Shown here in pieces: positions 43,268-52,179 of a stretch of 64,000 bases of DNA. The notes under the pieces were generated by a model that had not been told where the DNA came from, did no database searches, and worked only from the letters and a program-made list of their open reading frames with translations. The position numbers and the translations under genes were made by a program. Source of the stretch: CAZIOH01 sp964540815 (lineage in GTDB: Bacteria; Myxococcota_A; Polyangia; Fen-1088); contig CAZIOH010000012.1 of assembly GCA_964540815.1 (NCBI GenBank), positions 30,632-94,631 on the forward strand, read 5' to 3'. The first letter of the stretch is position 1; each line of letters starts with the position of its first letter.

Positions 43268-45004
43268 TCAGGGCGCCGCCGCCAGGGTGCGCGCCTCGAT
43301 GACGGCGGGGGCGCCGTCGGCGTGCGCCCAGACCTGGGCCAGCTCGGCGTAGTACCCGCGCGCGCTCGGGTCCCCGGCGACGCGCGCCGCGCGGCCTGCG
43401 CCGAGCAGGCTGCGCGCCCGGCGCGGGTGGAGCCGTAGCGCCCGCCGGAACTCCGCGAGGGCCTCCGGGGCCCGACCCTGTGCGAGCAGGTATTCCCCGA
43501 GGCGCTCCCGCGGCAGGATGTCACCCACCACGCCCGACGCGGGCACGCTCTCGTCGAGGGTGGCGGCCGAGCGCAGGATGCCAACCACCTCGCCCGGCGC
43601 GCGGCCGAGCTCGGCGCTCCGGGCGTCGAGCTCGAGGTTCCGCACCTTCCAGTCACGGAGCTCGTCGGCGTCGACCGTGAGGGCGGTCATCCGCGCCACG
43701 ATACCGGCGAGTGCGGCGCGGCTGCTGGCGAGCGTGGCGGTGTCGTCGCGGGCAGCGGCGGCCTCGCCCTCCATGAAGGCCAGCCACGCGTCGGCGAACA
43801 GACCCGCGCGCGCCGCGCTGGCCTCCACGTGACCCTTGCAGCCCGGCATGGCCGCCTGGGTGGCCGAGCTCCTGACCGTTTGACGGACGGTCCGCAAGGG
43901 CGCGAGCAGCTCGTCCATCCGCGGCCATTCCCCGGTCCTCAGGATGTACTCGGCGCCCATCCGGCCGGCCTGGAGCGGCCCCCAGTCGGGATCCCGAGAC
44001 GCCTTCAAGACCGCGAGGCCGCGCCCGAGGATCTCGCGGGCGCGCCGGACCTGCCCCTCTTCGAGCGCGATCGCCTGCAGCCAGGACAGGCTGTGAAAGT
44101 CGCTGAAGCTGGGATCGAGGTGCTTGCGCTGAATCCAGGCCTCGGATGCCGCCCACGCGGCCTCGTTCGACGCATCGGCCTCCGGCCACATGCCGAGCTG
44201 AACGAAGATGTGCGAGGGCATGTGCCGGGCGTGCGAGGCCTCGGGCGCGATCTGGGCGTAGACCCGCGCGGCGGGCAGGGCCAGGATCGCGTGCTCGGGA
44301 TCGTCGAACGCATGAATCACGTAGTGGGCGGCCCCCGGATGTCTCGGGTTGCGTCCGAGCACCTCGAGCCCGATGGCGGCGGCCTCGGCGAAGGGCCGAA
44401 AGTCCGGAGGCGCCGTGCCCGCCTCGCGATCCCGGTAGCCGTTGCCGAGCAACGCCACCGCGAAGAGCGTGGCGACCTCGTCGTCCTCGGGGAAGCGCTG
44501 GTGCAGCCCCCGCAGGGCCTCGGCATAGGCGGTCCACCGCGCCGGCAGGCCGCCGGTGCCGACCAGGATCCGCGCGGCGGAGATCAACCCCTCCTCGCGC
44601 GCCGTCAGCCGGGCGCCGGCCGGGATCCGTGCCAGGGCGGCCCGCTCCCCCACCAGGTTCTCCTGGGACCAGACCGGGTGGAAATAGGTCAGCGCCTCGC
44701 CCCAGTAACCCATCGCGAACGTCGGCTCGAACCGGGTCGCCGCCTGGAACTCGTCGCGAGCCTCCTCGTACCAGAACGAGTGCATGGCGAGCACGCCGCG
44801 CACGAAATGCTGCCGGGCAGGCGGTGTCCCCGTGACCGCGAAGTCGATGCGCCCGAGCTCGTCCGGCGGCGGAGGTGGCGTGGCGGAAGCGACCGGAGCG
44901 GCGTTCGCCGCGCGCGCAACCGCACCCCCTCCGCCGGCGCCCAGCAGGACACCGACGCCGGCGCCGATGAGGACCCTCACGCCACCCCGACGGCTCGACA
45001 TCAT
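43268..45004 (-). CDS. TPR-repeat secreted protein
   Basis: About 578 residues from ATG 45004 (a second ATG is directly in frame at 45001). A signal peptide (VRVLIGAGVGVLLGAGGGG, then AVARAANA) is followed by helical repeats. TPR-like units are visible as FVRGVLAMHSFWYEEARDEF, TFAMGYWGEALTYF, PEALAEFRRALRLHPRRARS and LLGAGRAARVAGD. HYVIHAFDDPEHA and HARHMPSHIFVQLGMW are conserved in a bacterial TPR family of unknown role. It is probably periplasmic. An upstream in-frame ATG near 45061 is possible. Convergent with glyA. Confidence 0.8.
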   Translation of the reverse strand: MMSSRRGGVRVLIGAGVGVLLGAGGGGAVARAANAAPVASATPPPPPDELGRIDFAVTGTPPARQHFVRGVLAMHSFWYEEARDEFQAATRFEPTFAMGYWGEALTYFHPVWSQENLVGERAALARIPAGARLTAREEGLISAARILVGTGGLPARWTAYAEALRGLHQRFPEDDEVATLFAVALLGNGYRDREAGTAPPDFRPFAEAAAIGLEVLGRNPRHPGAAHYVIHAFDDPEHAILALPAARVYAQIAPEASHARHMPSHIFVQLGMWPEADASNEAAWAASEAWIQRKHLDPSFSDFHSLSWLQAIALEEGQVRRAREILGRGLAVLKASRDPDWGPLQAGRMGAEYILRTGEWPRMDELLAPLRTVRQTVRSSATQAAMPGCKGHVEASAARAGLFADAWLAFMEGEAAAARDDTATLASSRAALAGIVARMTALTVDADELRDWKVRNLELDARSAELGRAPGEVVGILRSAATLDESVPASGVVGDILPRERLGEYLLAQGRAPEALAEFRRALRLHPRRARSLLGAGRAARVAGDPSARGYYAELAQVWAHADGAPAVIEARTLAAAP

Positions 45005-45111
45005 CCGCGCAAGATAACTCCGAGGCCGCCCGAAGAAAATCCCGACCGCCATACCGCATCGGCGCCCCGGACCGACGCGGATACCTCGGTCGCCCGGGGC
45101 CCATGCAGTCC

Positions 45112-45136
45112 TGTCGGCCATGTCGGCCATGTCGGG
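45112..45136. repeat. 9-base tandem repeat upstream of the glycosidase gene
   Basis: TGTCGGCCA occurs twice and then partially, 88 nt before the glycosidase ATG and 108 nt from the divergent TPR gene. It nearly matches the unit at 36898-36923. Confidence 0.75.
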
Positions 45137-45223
45137 TGAAGCGGGAAGAAATCCGACCTTGGCCGTTCTGTGAACAGTCGTGGGTCTTCGGACGCCCGTG
45201 TTCATCCCTTCAAAGGAATCGAT

Positions 45224-47269
45224 ATGAACCACAATCTCCCCGAGAAACGGTGCAGGCAGGTGGCGGTGGCGGTGGCGGTGGCCGGCGCCCTCTTCGACGT
45301 GACCTCGGGCGCGAGCACGGCCCGCGCGGATTCGCCGCTTCCGGCCCCCCCGCTGGCGACGAGCGCGATGTCCGTGTACGCGGATGCGCTGGAGAACGGC
45401 TGGGAAAACTGGAGCTGGGCAGCGGTCGACCTCTCCAACCCAGCTCCGGTCAACTCAGGCACCAGCTCCATCGCCGTCACCGCATCGCCCTACAGCGCGC
45501 TCAGCTTCCACCATGGGGCGATCGAGACCCAGCTCTTTTCGAGCGTGACCTTCTGGATCAACGGTGGGTCCTCGGGTGGCCAGCTCCTCGCCGTCAAGGC
45601 GGTGCTCGGGGACGGCGCGCACCCGGGGGTCACCATTGGCCCGCTCGCGGCGAACACCTGGCAAAAGGTGGTGATCCCCCTCGGAGATCTCGGCGCCGCC
45701 AATCGCCTCGATCTCACCAACATCTGGGTGCAGGAGGTCGCCGGGGTAGCGGCGCCGACCTACTACGTCGACGACTTTCGGCTGGAGCCCGCGCCCCCGC
45801 CCGCGCTGGTGAACGTACAGATCGATGCGAGGAGCAAGGTTCGCACGGTCGATGCCCGGACCTTCGGGCTCAACACGGCCATCTGGGACGGATCCTTCGC
45901 GACGCCCACCACGGCCGGGCTGCTCGACGAGCTCGCCAACCGGGCCCTCCGCTTCCCGGGCGGCTCGCTCTCGAACGTCTACCACTGGAAGACCAACATG
46001 AGCGATGGTCAGACCTTCGAGTGGGCCACCTCCTTCGACGCCTTCGCGGGCATCGCCCGGGCCACGCACGCGCAGGTCTTCATCACCGTGAACTACGGCA
46101 CCGGCACGCCCGAGGAGGCCGCCGACTGGGTCCGCCACTCCAACGTCGAGATGGGCAACGGGTTCGAGTACTGGGAGGTCGGCAACGAGAACTATGGCTC
46201 CTGGGAGACCGACCACAACACCCGCCCCCAGGATCCCGTCACCTACGCGACCCGCTTCGCGGAATATGCGCGCCAGATGAAGGCCGTCGACTGCCGCATC
46301 AAGGTCGGCGCGGTCATCGAGGCGGGCGAGGACGACTACTCCACCTACGCGGACGAGGTGGTCGTCAACCCGCGCACCGGCGCCTCCCACCACGGCTGGA
46401 GCTCGGTGATGCTCGCGACCTTTCAGCGGCTCGGCGTGACCCCGGACTTCGTCATCTACCACCGCTACGAGCAAGGACCTGGCGGGGAGAACGACGCCTA
46501 CCTGCTCGGCGCGGCCCGCGGCTGGGCCGGGGACGCCGGCTCGATCCGCCAGATGCTGAGCGACTACCTCGGGCCGGCCGCGGCCTCGGTCGAGATCGAC
46601 AGCACCGAGGCGAACTCGGTCTACGACGCGCCCGGCAAGCAATCCACCAGCCTGGTCAATGGGCTGTTCCTCGCCGACAGCGTCGGCAACATCCTGCAGA
46701 CCGAGTTCAACTCGTTCGTCTGGTGGGATCTGCGCAACAGCCAGAACGCGGGAAACAACGCCTCGACGCTCTACGGGTGGCGCCTGTACGGGGACTACGG
46801 GATCGTCGACGCCGCGACCCCGGCCGCGCCGGCCGATCGCTACCCGACCTTCTACGTCTACAAGCTGCTCAAGCACTTTGCCCGCGGCGGTGAGACGGTG
46901 ATCTCGGCCACCACCGACTACCGTGGCCTCGGGGTCTACGCGGTGCGAGGCCGTCAGGGTCACGGCTTGAACCTGCTCGTCATCAACAAGAATCCCACCA
47001 CCGCGCTCGCCGCGGCGATCACCATCAACGGCTGGCGGGCGGCCCCGAAGGCGGAGCTCTACAGCTATGGCATACCGGAGGACGACGCCGCTCGGACCGG
47101 CAGTGGCTCGGCCGACGTGGCCCACAGCACCGCCAGGCTCGGCGGGGGGCCGGTCCTCGAGTTCTCTGCCCCGCCGTATTCCGCCACCGTGATCCAGCTG
47201 CGGCCGGCGCGCCGCCCCGACCGTGGCCGGACAGACGGCGACCACGGCGAAGGCGAATCCGAGAACTGA
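45224..47269 (+). CDS. Secreted alpha-L-arabinofuranosidase-like glycoside hydrolase
   Basis: 681-residue secreted enzyme. Ribosome site AAAGGA seven bases before ATG 45224. The signal peptide includes an AVAVAVAG run encoded by a GGTGGC repeat. Residues about 40-185 are a beta-sandwich resembling a carbohydrate-binding domain (SVTFWINGGSSGGQLLAVKA, TYYVDDFRLEP). Residues about 205 onward are the TIM-barrel hydrolase of the COG3534 arabinofuranosidase type: LRFPGGSLSNVYHWKTN, VFITVNYGTGTPEEAADW, the acid/base Glu in YWEVGNENYGSWE, and a later segment VEIDSTEANSVYD near the expected nucleophile. A C-terminal beta-domain ends it. Substrate is probably a plant or microbial polysaccharide, not determined here. 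Confidence 0.83.
   Translation: MNHNLPEKRCRQVAVAVAVAGALFDVTSGASTARADSPLPAPPLATSAMSVYADALENGWENWSWAAVDLSNPAPVNSGTSSIAVTASPYSALSFHHGAIETQLFSSVTFWINGGSSGGQLLAVKAVLGDGAHPGVTIGPLAANTWQKVVIPLGDLGAANRLDLTNIWVQEVAGVAAPTYYVDDFRLEPAPPPALVNVQIDARSKVRTVDARTFGLNTAIWDGSFATPTTAGLLDELANRALRFPGGSLSNVYHWKTNMSDGQTFEWATSFDAFAGIARATHAQVFITVNYGTGTPEEAADWVRHSNVEMGNGFEYWEVGNENYGSWETDHNTRPQDPVTYATRFAEYARQMKAVDCRIKVGAVIEAGEDDYSTYADEVVVNPRTGASHHGWSSVMLATFQRLGVTPDFVIYHRYEQGPGGENDAYLLGAARGWAGDAGSIRQMLSDYLGPAAASVEIDSTEANSVYDAPGKQSTSLVNGLFLADSVGNILQTEFNSFVWWDLRNSQNAGNNASTLYGWRLYGDYGIVDAATPAAPADRYPTFYVYKLLKHFARGGETVISATTDYRGLGVYAVRGRQGHGLNLLVINKNPTTALAAAITINGWRAAPKAELYSYGIPEDDAARTGSGSADVAHSTARLGGGPVLEFSAPPYSATVIQLRPARRPDRGRTDGDHGEGESEN
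45259..45282. repeat. GGTGGC hexanucleotide repeat in a signal peptide
   Basis: Four GGTGGC units within the signal-peptide coding region of the glycosidase, read as Val-Ala. Unit changes would alter the length of the hydrophobic core without a frameshift. Confidence 0.85.
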
Positions 47270-47323
47270 CGGGCGAGCCGAACCTGCCGACCTGCTTTCG
47301 GTGACAGATCGGGGACACGGGAG

Positions 47324-47329
47324 TACACT
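47324..47329 (+). promoter_or_regulatory. -10-like box TACACT before the response regulator
   Basis: TACACT lies 8 nt before ATG 47338 and about 50 nt before ATG 47380. It fits either a leaderless start at 47338 or a normal leader to the ribosome-site start at 47380. Confidence 0.35.
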
Positions 47330-47379
47330 ACCTCCGGATGCAGTCTGTTCCTGCCGACTGCAACCGGGAGGTTGGCGTC

Positions 47380-48765
47380 ATGGATGAAGACTCGGGGAAT
47401 GGTTCGCAGCGCCTGGGCCTGGTGCTGGTGGTGGACGACGAGGAAGGAATCCGCAACGTGCTCCGCCGCCACCTGACCCAGCTCGGATACCGGGTCGCCG
47501 CCGCGGCCAGCGGAGAGGAGGCGCTCGCCATGGCCGAGCAGCTCGAGCCGGCGGTCATCGTGACCGACGTGCACATGCCCGGAATGGACGGGCATACGCT
47601 GCTGCGTCGGCTCGGTTCCCTCGGCCTGAGCAGCAGCGTGATCTTGATGAGCGGCCGTGGCGAGCTCGACGACGCCATCAGCGCGCTCCGACAGGGGGCG
47701 GTGGACTATCTCAAGAAGCCGTGGACCATCGAGGAGCTGACGGCGGCCATCGGCCGGGCGACCGAGCTCGTGGAGGCGCTCCGAGATCTCAGCCCCGCCC
47801 CGGTCCCGCCGACCGAGCGCGGGGGCCGGGCCCTGCACGAGCGCCGGGTCGACGCGGCCAAGCTGGTCAAGGCGCTCGCCGAGCGCGGGGACGACATCGA
47901 GCTGCCGCCCCCCCCGAACAAGCTGGTGCGGATCCGCGAGCTCGTGGAGCGACCGGGCGCCGAGATCGACGCCTCGGTGCTCGGTCTCCTCGAACGCGAT
48001 CCCGCGATCGTGGCCGCGGTCTTCGAGGCCGCGGCCGAGATCTCGGACGCGCCCAGCCTCGACGCCACCAATCTGCGCGGGGCCGCCGTGTCGATCGGCC
48101 TCGCCGCGGTTCGCTCCGAGGTCGAGGCCTGCGCCATCCACGACGCCTTTCCGATTGCCGTGCCGGCGCTCCGCACGCTCGCCGAGCGCCTGCGCGGATT
48201 CGCCCGGGCGCGGGCGCTCGCGATGCGGGGCATCGCCGAGATCGCCGAGTCCGAGGTCCGGCTCGATCCCGACGCGTGTTACCGCGCCGGGCTGTGGCTG
48301 GACGTGGGGGCCATGTACTTCCTGTCCGTCATCTCGGAGACCCTCCATCACCGCGGGGTCAAGATCGCCAACCTGCCGGCCATGAACCAGGCCATCGCCA
48401 ACCACCACGGCGCGGTGGGCGCCTCGATCCAGCGGCGCTGGGGCATGGAGGCCGAGCTCGTCGCGCTCACCTCGGACCACCACCAGGACGCCCTCGTCCG
48501 CAATGCGTCGCCCTTGTGGTGCGCCGCCGCGCTCGGGAGCGCGATCGCGCTCCGGGTCACGGGCTTTGGCGATCCGACGGGGAACCGGGATCTGAAGCCG
48601 GATCTGCTCGCCCGCTGCGCGTACACGCTCGGCGTTGGCGACTCGTCACTCCGCCGGGTGACGCGGCTCCTGAGCGATCGCCCCGCCCACGCCGCGGGGG
48701 CCGCTCCGCCCCAGATCGGGTCCGGGTCCGTGCCACAGTCGAGCCCGAGCCCGCATCAGCGGTAG
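47380..48765 (+). CDS. Response regulator with HDOD output domain
   Basis: 461-residue cytoplasmic signalling protein. Residues about 12-125 form a receiver domain: acidic pair in VVDDEEGIRN, phospho-acceptor Asp in VIVTDVHMPGMDG, MSGRG and the conserved Lys in YLKKPW. Residues about 170-400 resemble an HDOD domain (LPPPPNKLVRIRELVERPGA, SVLGLLERDPAIVAAVFEAA, AAVSIGLAAVRSEVEACAI and HHGAVGASIQRRWGM). HDOD proteins act in bacterial signalling without a known universal activity. ATG 47380 has GGGAGG 8 nt upstream; ATG 47338 is the alternative, possibly leaderless. No cognate kinase adjoins. Confidence 0.9.
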   Translation: MDEDSGNGSQRLGLVLVVDDEEGIRNVLRRHLTQLGYRVAAAASGEEALAMAEQLEPAVIVTDVHMPGMDGHTLLRRLGSLGLSSSVILMSGRGELDDAISALRQGAVDYLKKPWTIEELTAAIGRATELVEALRDLSPAPVPPTERGGRALHERRVDAAKLVKALAERGDDIELPPPPNKLVRIRELVERPGAEIDASVLGLLERDPAIVAAVFEAAAEISDAPSLDATNLRGAAVSIGLAAVRSEVEACAIHDAFPIAVPALRTLAERLRGFARARALAMRGIAEIAESEVRLDPDACYRAGLWLDVGAMYFLSVISETLHHRGVKIANLPAMNQAIANHHGAVGASIQRRWGMEAELVALTSDHHQDALVRNASPLWCAAALGSAIALRVTGFGDPTGNRDLKPDLLARCAYTLGVGDSSLRRVTRLLSDRPAHAAGAAPPQIGSGSVPQSSPSPHQR

Positions 48766-50231
48766 ACGCAGGCCCAGATGTCGTACTCGGGGCCGTAGGA
48801 CCAGGCCGAGATCGCGGTGCCGTCTCGCGCGACGGCGAGATCGGTCGCGAACGCGCTGTGGACCGCGTCGGCGTGCACGGGCGCGCCGTCGGGGGGGATC
48901 CAGGCGTTGCTGCCGGCGGCGAGCTGGGCCGAGAACACCTGAATCTGCGCGGAGGGCTGCTGCTTGCGCCAGGTGGCGATGGCATTGCCCTCGACGTCCA
49001 TGCCGACGAGCGGCTCAGCGTACTGCGTGAGATCCTCGCCGATGAGGTTGTTGGTCTCGAGGGAAGCGGGGGCTTGCCACCCCGCGGCCCCGGCGCTGAA
49101 GCGCGCGGCGTGCACCTGGTAGTTCTCGGGGAGGCTCGTGACCTCGGACCAGATCGCGACCGAGCCCCCGGCTGGATCGATCGCTTCGCGGGGCGGCGGA
49201 TCCCATTCGATGAGCGGTGCCCCGGTCAGCCGTTCGGTCTGGCTCCAGGCGCGGCCGTCGAATCGACGGGCCCAGAGCTGCGGCGCGCCGTGGGTCCAAA
49301 CCTCGAGCCAGATGGCGGTCCCCCCGCCCTTCTCGTTCAAGGCGATGGTCGGGGTGTAGGAGTCATCGACGCCGTACGTGTCGAGGATCGCGACGGACTC
49401 TGGCAGCCACCCGCCATCGTAGCGCTCGGTCCATATGCGGGTCTTGCCGTTGAGCTCGGCCGGCTGCTCCCAGATCAGGAATCCGCGTCCATCGTCATCG
49501 AGCGCCACGCGCGGATTGCGATCGCCGAAGCCCATGCCTGGCAGCGGCACGTTCACGGCGGGGCTCCAGCGTCCATCGCGGAAGTCGCAGCTCCCCACGT
49601 TCGCGATGACGTCGTCCGCCGAGCGCGAGGTCCAGGCGGCGAGCGCGATCCCTCCGGGGGACACCGCGAGACGGGTCCGGCGCAGCTTGCCGAGCGCCAC
49701 CGGTGCGGCGACCGACCAGGAGACGCCGCCGTCGGTGGAGCGGCTCCACCAGATCCCTTCTGCCCCCGCGTCGTCCCGCGCCCACACGAGGAGGACGTTG
49801 CCCTGGCCGTCGATGCCCACCTGCAGATCGTCGTACCGCGACGGGACGGTCACGAGCCAGGCCGGCCCGAAGGTGCCTGAAGCACCGTCGTACATCCGCA
49901 CCCACAGCTCGAAGTCGCGCTGCCACGCGACCACCCCGTTGCCGGCCGCGTTGATGGCAACGGAGGGGTGATCGTCCATCCCGGCGTGGTCGTCCTCGAG
50001 GATCTGGGCCGGGCTCCAGGCGCGGGCAGGTGCCGCTGCCTGCGGCTGCTGACTCGAATCGGAGGTGGTGGGAAGCCCGGGCCTGGGACACGGGGTCGCA
50101 CCCTGGCAGCCGGCGGCGGCCACCACCAGCGCCGCGCTGACCGCGACGAGACGCCACCCTTGCGCGGCGACGGGCACGGCGCCGCCCGATATGGACGTGG
50201 ACATGGACATGGGCATGGACCCGGGCGTCAC
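48756..50231 (-). CDS. Lipoprotein with sialidase-like/BNR beta-propeller repeats
   Basis: 491-residue lipoprotein. The GTG start at 50231 overlaps the stop of the upstream gene by 4 nt. The first codons lie in a hexanucleotide repeat that reads SMPMSMSTS. The signal peptide ends VVAAAGC. The body has repeated units of the form SVAINAAGNGVVAWQRD, LQVGIDGQGNVLLVWARD, RNPRVALDDDGRGFLIWEQ and VGMDVEGNAIATWRK, typical of beta-propeller proteins of the BNR type. A catalytic site for sialidase was not found. Convergent with the HDOD gene, overlapping it by 10 nt. Confidence 0.8.
   Translation of the reverse strand: MTPGSMPMSMSTSISGGAVPVAAQGWRLVAVSAALVVAAAGCQGATPCPRPGLPTTSDSSQQPQAAAPARAWSPAQILEDDHAGMDDHPSVAINAAGNGVVAWQRDFELWVRMYDGASGTFGPAWLVTVPSRYDDLQVGIDGQGNVLLVWARDDAGAEGIWWSRSTDGGVSWSVAAPVALGKLRRTRLAVSPGGIALAAWTSRSADDVIANVGSCDFRDGRWSPAVNVPLPGMGFGDRNPRVALDDDGRGFLIWEQPAELNGKTRIWTERYDGGWLPESVAILDTYGVDDSYTPTIALNEKGGGTAIWLEVWTHGAPQLWARRFDGRAWSQTERLTGAPLIEWDPPPREAIDPAGGSVAIWSEVTSLPENYQVHAARFSAGAAGWQAPASLETNNLIGEDLTQYAEPLVGMDVEGNAIATWRKQQPSAQIQVFSAQLAAGSNAWIPPDGAPVHADAVHSAFATDLAVARDGTAISAWSYGPEYDIWACVYR
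50191..50220. repeat. Hexanucleotide repeat at the start of the beta-propeller lipoprotein
   Basis: Units of ATGGAC/GTGGAC/GGGCATGGAC type on the plus strand; read on the minus strand they give the SMPMSMSTS leader with several possible ATG starts. Confidence 0.8.
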
Positions 50232-51409
50232 ATCGGAGGATCGAATTGGAGGAAGATCTGCACCCGCGTGACGGCCGCGGAGGTGGCGAGATCGTTCGAG
50301 ATAAAATAGACCGGCTGTCCACCGGGGGCGAGCTGGACGGTCTCCTCGTCGTCGAGGTAGATCCAGCCGGCCGGCAGACCGGAGGCATCGAGCAGGATCC
50401 CCGGGCCGAGGGCGAGCCCCCCCATCGCCACGGTCACGGTCGACAGACCGTCATTGATGGCTGTCACCCGCAAGGAGCGCCTCGACCCACAGGTCCCGAG
50501 CTCGTAGCGCGTGGGGGTGAGGTGACCGGCGGGCGACTGGCCCGACAGCAAGGACGCGAGATCGAGCTCGATCGACGAGGTCCCCGAGAAATTCGCCGGA
50601 GATGGGCTATCGAGCACGTAGCCTGTCTCACCGGGAGCGAGGCAGGTGTGCGTGTAGAAGGTCCCGCCGCCCACGTCGCCCACCGAACCATTGAGGTAGA
50701 TGGGGTCGCTCGTCGGGTTCAGCGTGGCGGCGGCCGCGCTCAGGTAGTGAAGGTTCTGGGCTTGAATGAAGCAAGGGTGGTCGGTGCCCTGGTTGGCCAC
50801 GGGGATCGTGAGCTGGGCCATCGCCGCGCTCTGTACCGAGCCCTGGGTGAGTGTCAGGTAGGCTTGCCCGAGGGAGAGCCCGGGGATCGTCGCCCCGACC
50901 TTGACGGGCACGACCCGGCGGGCGGTGGTGGCCACGAACGGGACCCCGCCGATGGCCGGTCCGCGGAGATCCGCCGAGTTGTTCTTGGTCGGTGGCGCGC
51001 CGACGGCCTCGCTCCCGGAGCCGAGCGTCCAGACACACGTCGCGGCGTCGCCCCCCTCCCCTCCAGTCGCGCCGGCGCCCGAGCCCGAGCCACCGGCCGC
51101 CCCACCCGCCGAGCCCGCTGGCGCGCCACCGCTCGCGAGGACGGGCCCCCCCGCGCCAGCGCCGCCGCCGGGGTTGCCGCCGGAGGCCCCGCGGGCACCC
51201 GCGCCCGTGGCTCCGGCGGCTGCTCCCCCCGCTCCCCCTCCAGCCGGCGGAGTGGAGGCTCCTCCTCCGCCGCTGCAGGCCGGGAGCGCCAGGAGAAGAC
51301 CGACTGCCATGAGGGCCAAGGCCTCAGCGCCGGAGGCAGCGGGTCGTTTCACCGCGGCTCCGCTGCGATCGATCCGGCCCTTCTGGTGCAAGCTGGCTCC
51401 CTCTTTCAT
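50228..51409 (-). CDS. Gly/Ala-rich secreted lipoprotein
   Basis: 393-residue protein. The signal peptide ends LLALPAC, followed by a roughly 80-residue Gly/Ala/Ser linker (GGGAGGAAAGATGAGARG style). A beta-rich domain of about 270 residues follows, with scattered cysteines (DHPCFIQAQN, YTHTCLAPGETG, ELGTCGSRRS) and repeat-like strands (GLSLGQAYLTLTQGSVQSAA). No catalytic motif is seen. It is translationally coupled to the beta-propeller lipoprotein, so the two may form one surface complex. The start is ATG 51409; a later GTG before AASGAEALALM is also possible. Confidence 0.75.
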   Translation of the reverse strand: MKEGASLHQKGRIDRSGAAVKRPAASGAEALALMAVGLLLALPACSGGGGASTPPAGGGAGGAAAGATGAGARGASGGNPGGGAGAGGPVLASGGAPAGSAGGAAGGSGSGAGATGGEGGDAATCVWTLGSGSEAVGAPPTKNNSADLRGPAIGGVPFVATTARRVVPVKVGATIPGLSLGQAYLTLTQGSVQSAAMAQLTIPVANQGTDHPCFIQAQNLHYLSAAAATLNPTSDPIYLNGSVGDVGGGTFYTHTCLAPGETGYVLDSPSPANFSGTSSIELDLASLLSGQSPAGHLTPTRYELGTCGSRRSLRVTAINDGLSTVTVAMGGLALGPGILLDASGLPAGWIYLDDEETVQLAPGGQPVYFISNDLATSAAVTRVQIFLQFDPPM

Positions 51410-52179
51410 GTGTTTCGAAAGACGCCAATGCTGGACTCCCTGAATCGGATGTCAAATCCGCCAAACCGAAGCAGGCCGAGCGCAGGACGGTGCGCCACGA
51501 ACGGCGCCGGCCCCGGCGTTCACTGGCACACCGATTGCTTTAAAGCGCGGTGAAGCTGTAGAGATCATCACCTGAGACCGGACAGGATCGTAATCCGGCA
51601 GGAGGCTACCGTGTCCATTCCGAGCGCAGGGGCAACGTTTTTCCGGCGGGTCGGGGGAGCAGCGCAACCAGAGCGGAACTGGCAGGAGGAGCGGCCGCAG
51701 GGGCCGCCGAATTCGCCCCGATCCCCGGGCGAGGGCCACGTTCAGCGCCCCGCTGGTGGTGAATCGCGGCCGCTGTATGGAGAGGCCGCCGCCATTCATG
51801 CCCTTTACCAGGCGGCGTTCCTCGAGCAGGACCCACCATCGCCCACCCCGCCACGGCCGAAGGGCCGAGGCCGCTCCTGGCTCGCACGGACCTGGAATGC
51901 GTTGAGCACCTGGAGCCCCTCCTTCGGCGCATCGTTGCGCTGTCCCGCCACCTCGATCCCGTAACCACGCCCGGACGCGAGGCCAGCCGCCCGGTCACGG
52001 CAATTCTTGCCGGAACCGCGGCAAGATCATCCATCCCGTCGAACGTCACGTCGAAGAACACGTCGAACATCCCGTCGAGCCCGGGAAGATCGCGTGGCGG
52101 CTGCGTTCTGTGTGCTGGAACCGTTCCCATGGGAGGGACGGACCAGCCGACCACGTCTCGGGAGAGGAGGAGGATGGCC
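51410..52179. other. Largely non-coding accessory spacer
   Basis: 770 bases between the lipoprotein start and the HELCEM gene. It holds one weak ORF (51611-51964) with a good ribosome site, an AT-richer patch around 51535-51600 that may carry the divergent promoter, and a degenerate 9/12-base repeat of ccgtcgaac/cacgtcgaa type at 52028-52080. Base composition is less GC-rich than the flanking operons. Confidence 0.5.
51611..51964 (+). CDS. Hypothetical small protein, uncertain
   Basis: 117-codon frame from GTG 51611, with GGAGG five bases upstream. The sequence is Pro/Arg/Ser-rich with no domain, and codon third positions are less GC-biased than in neighbouring genes. It may be a young or non-functional gene. 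Kept only because of the ribosome site. Confidence 0.3.
   Translation: MSIPSAGATFFRRVGGAAQPERNWQEERPQGPPNSPRSPGEGHVQRPAGGESRPLYGEAAAIHALYQAAFLEQDPPSPTPPRPKGRGRSWLARTWNALSTWSPSFGASLRCPATSIP

Noticed and set aside
29955..52016. Shared CGGC(G/A)ATTCTTGCCGG in two spacers (about 29955 and 51999)
   Set aside because: A 15-of-16 match in 64 kb of GC-rich DNA is expected by chance at this scale, and the two sites have no common context.
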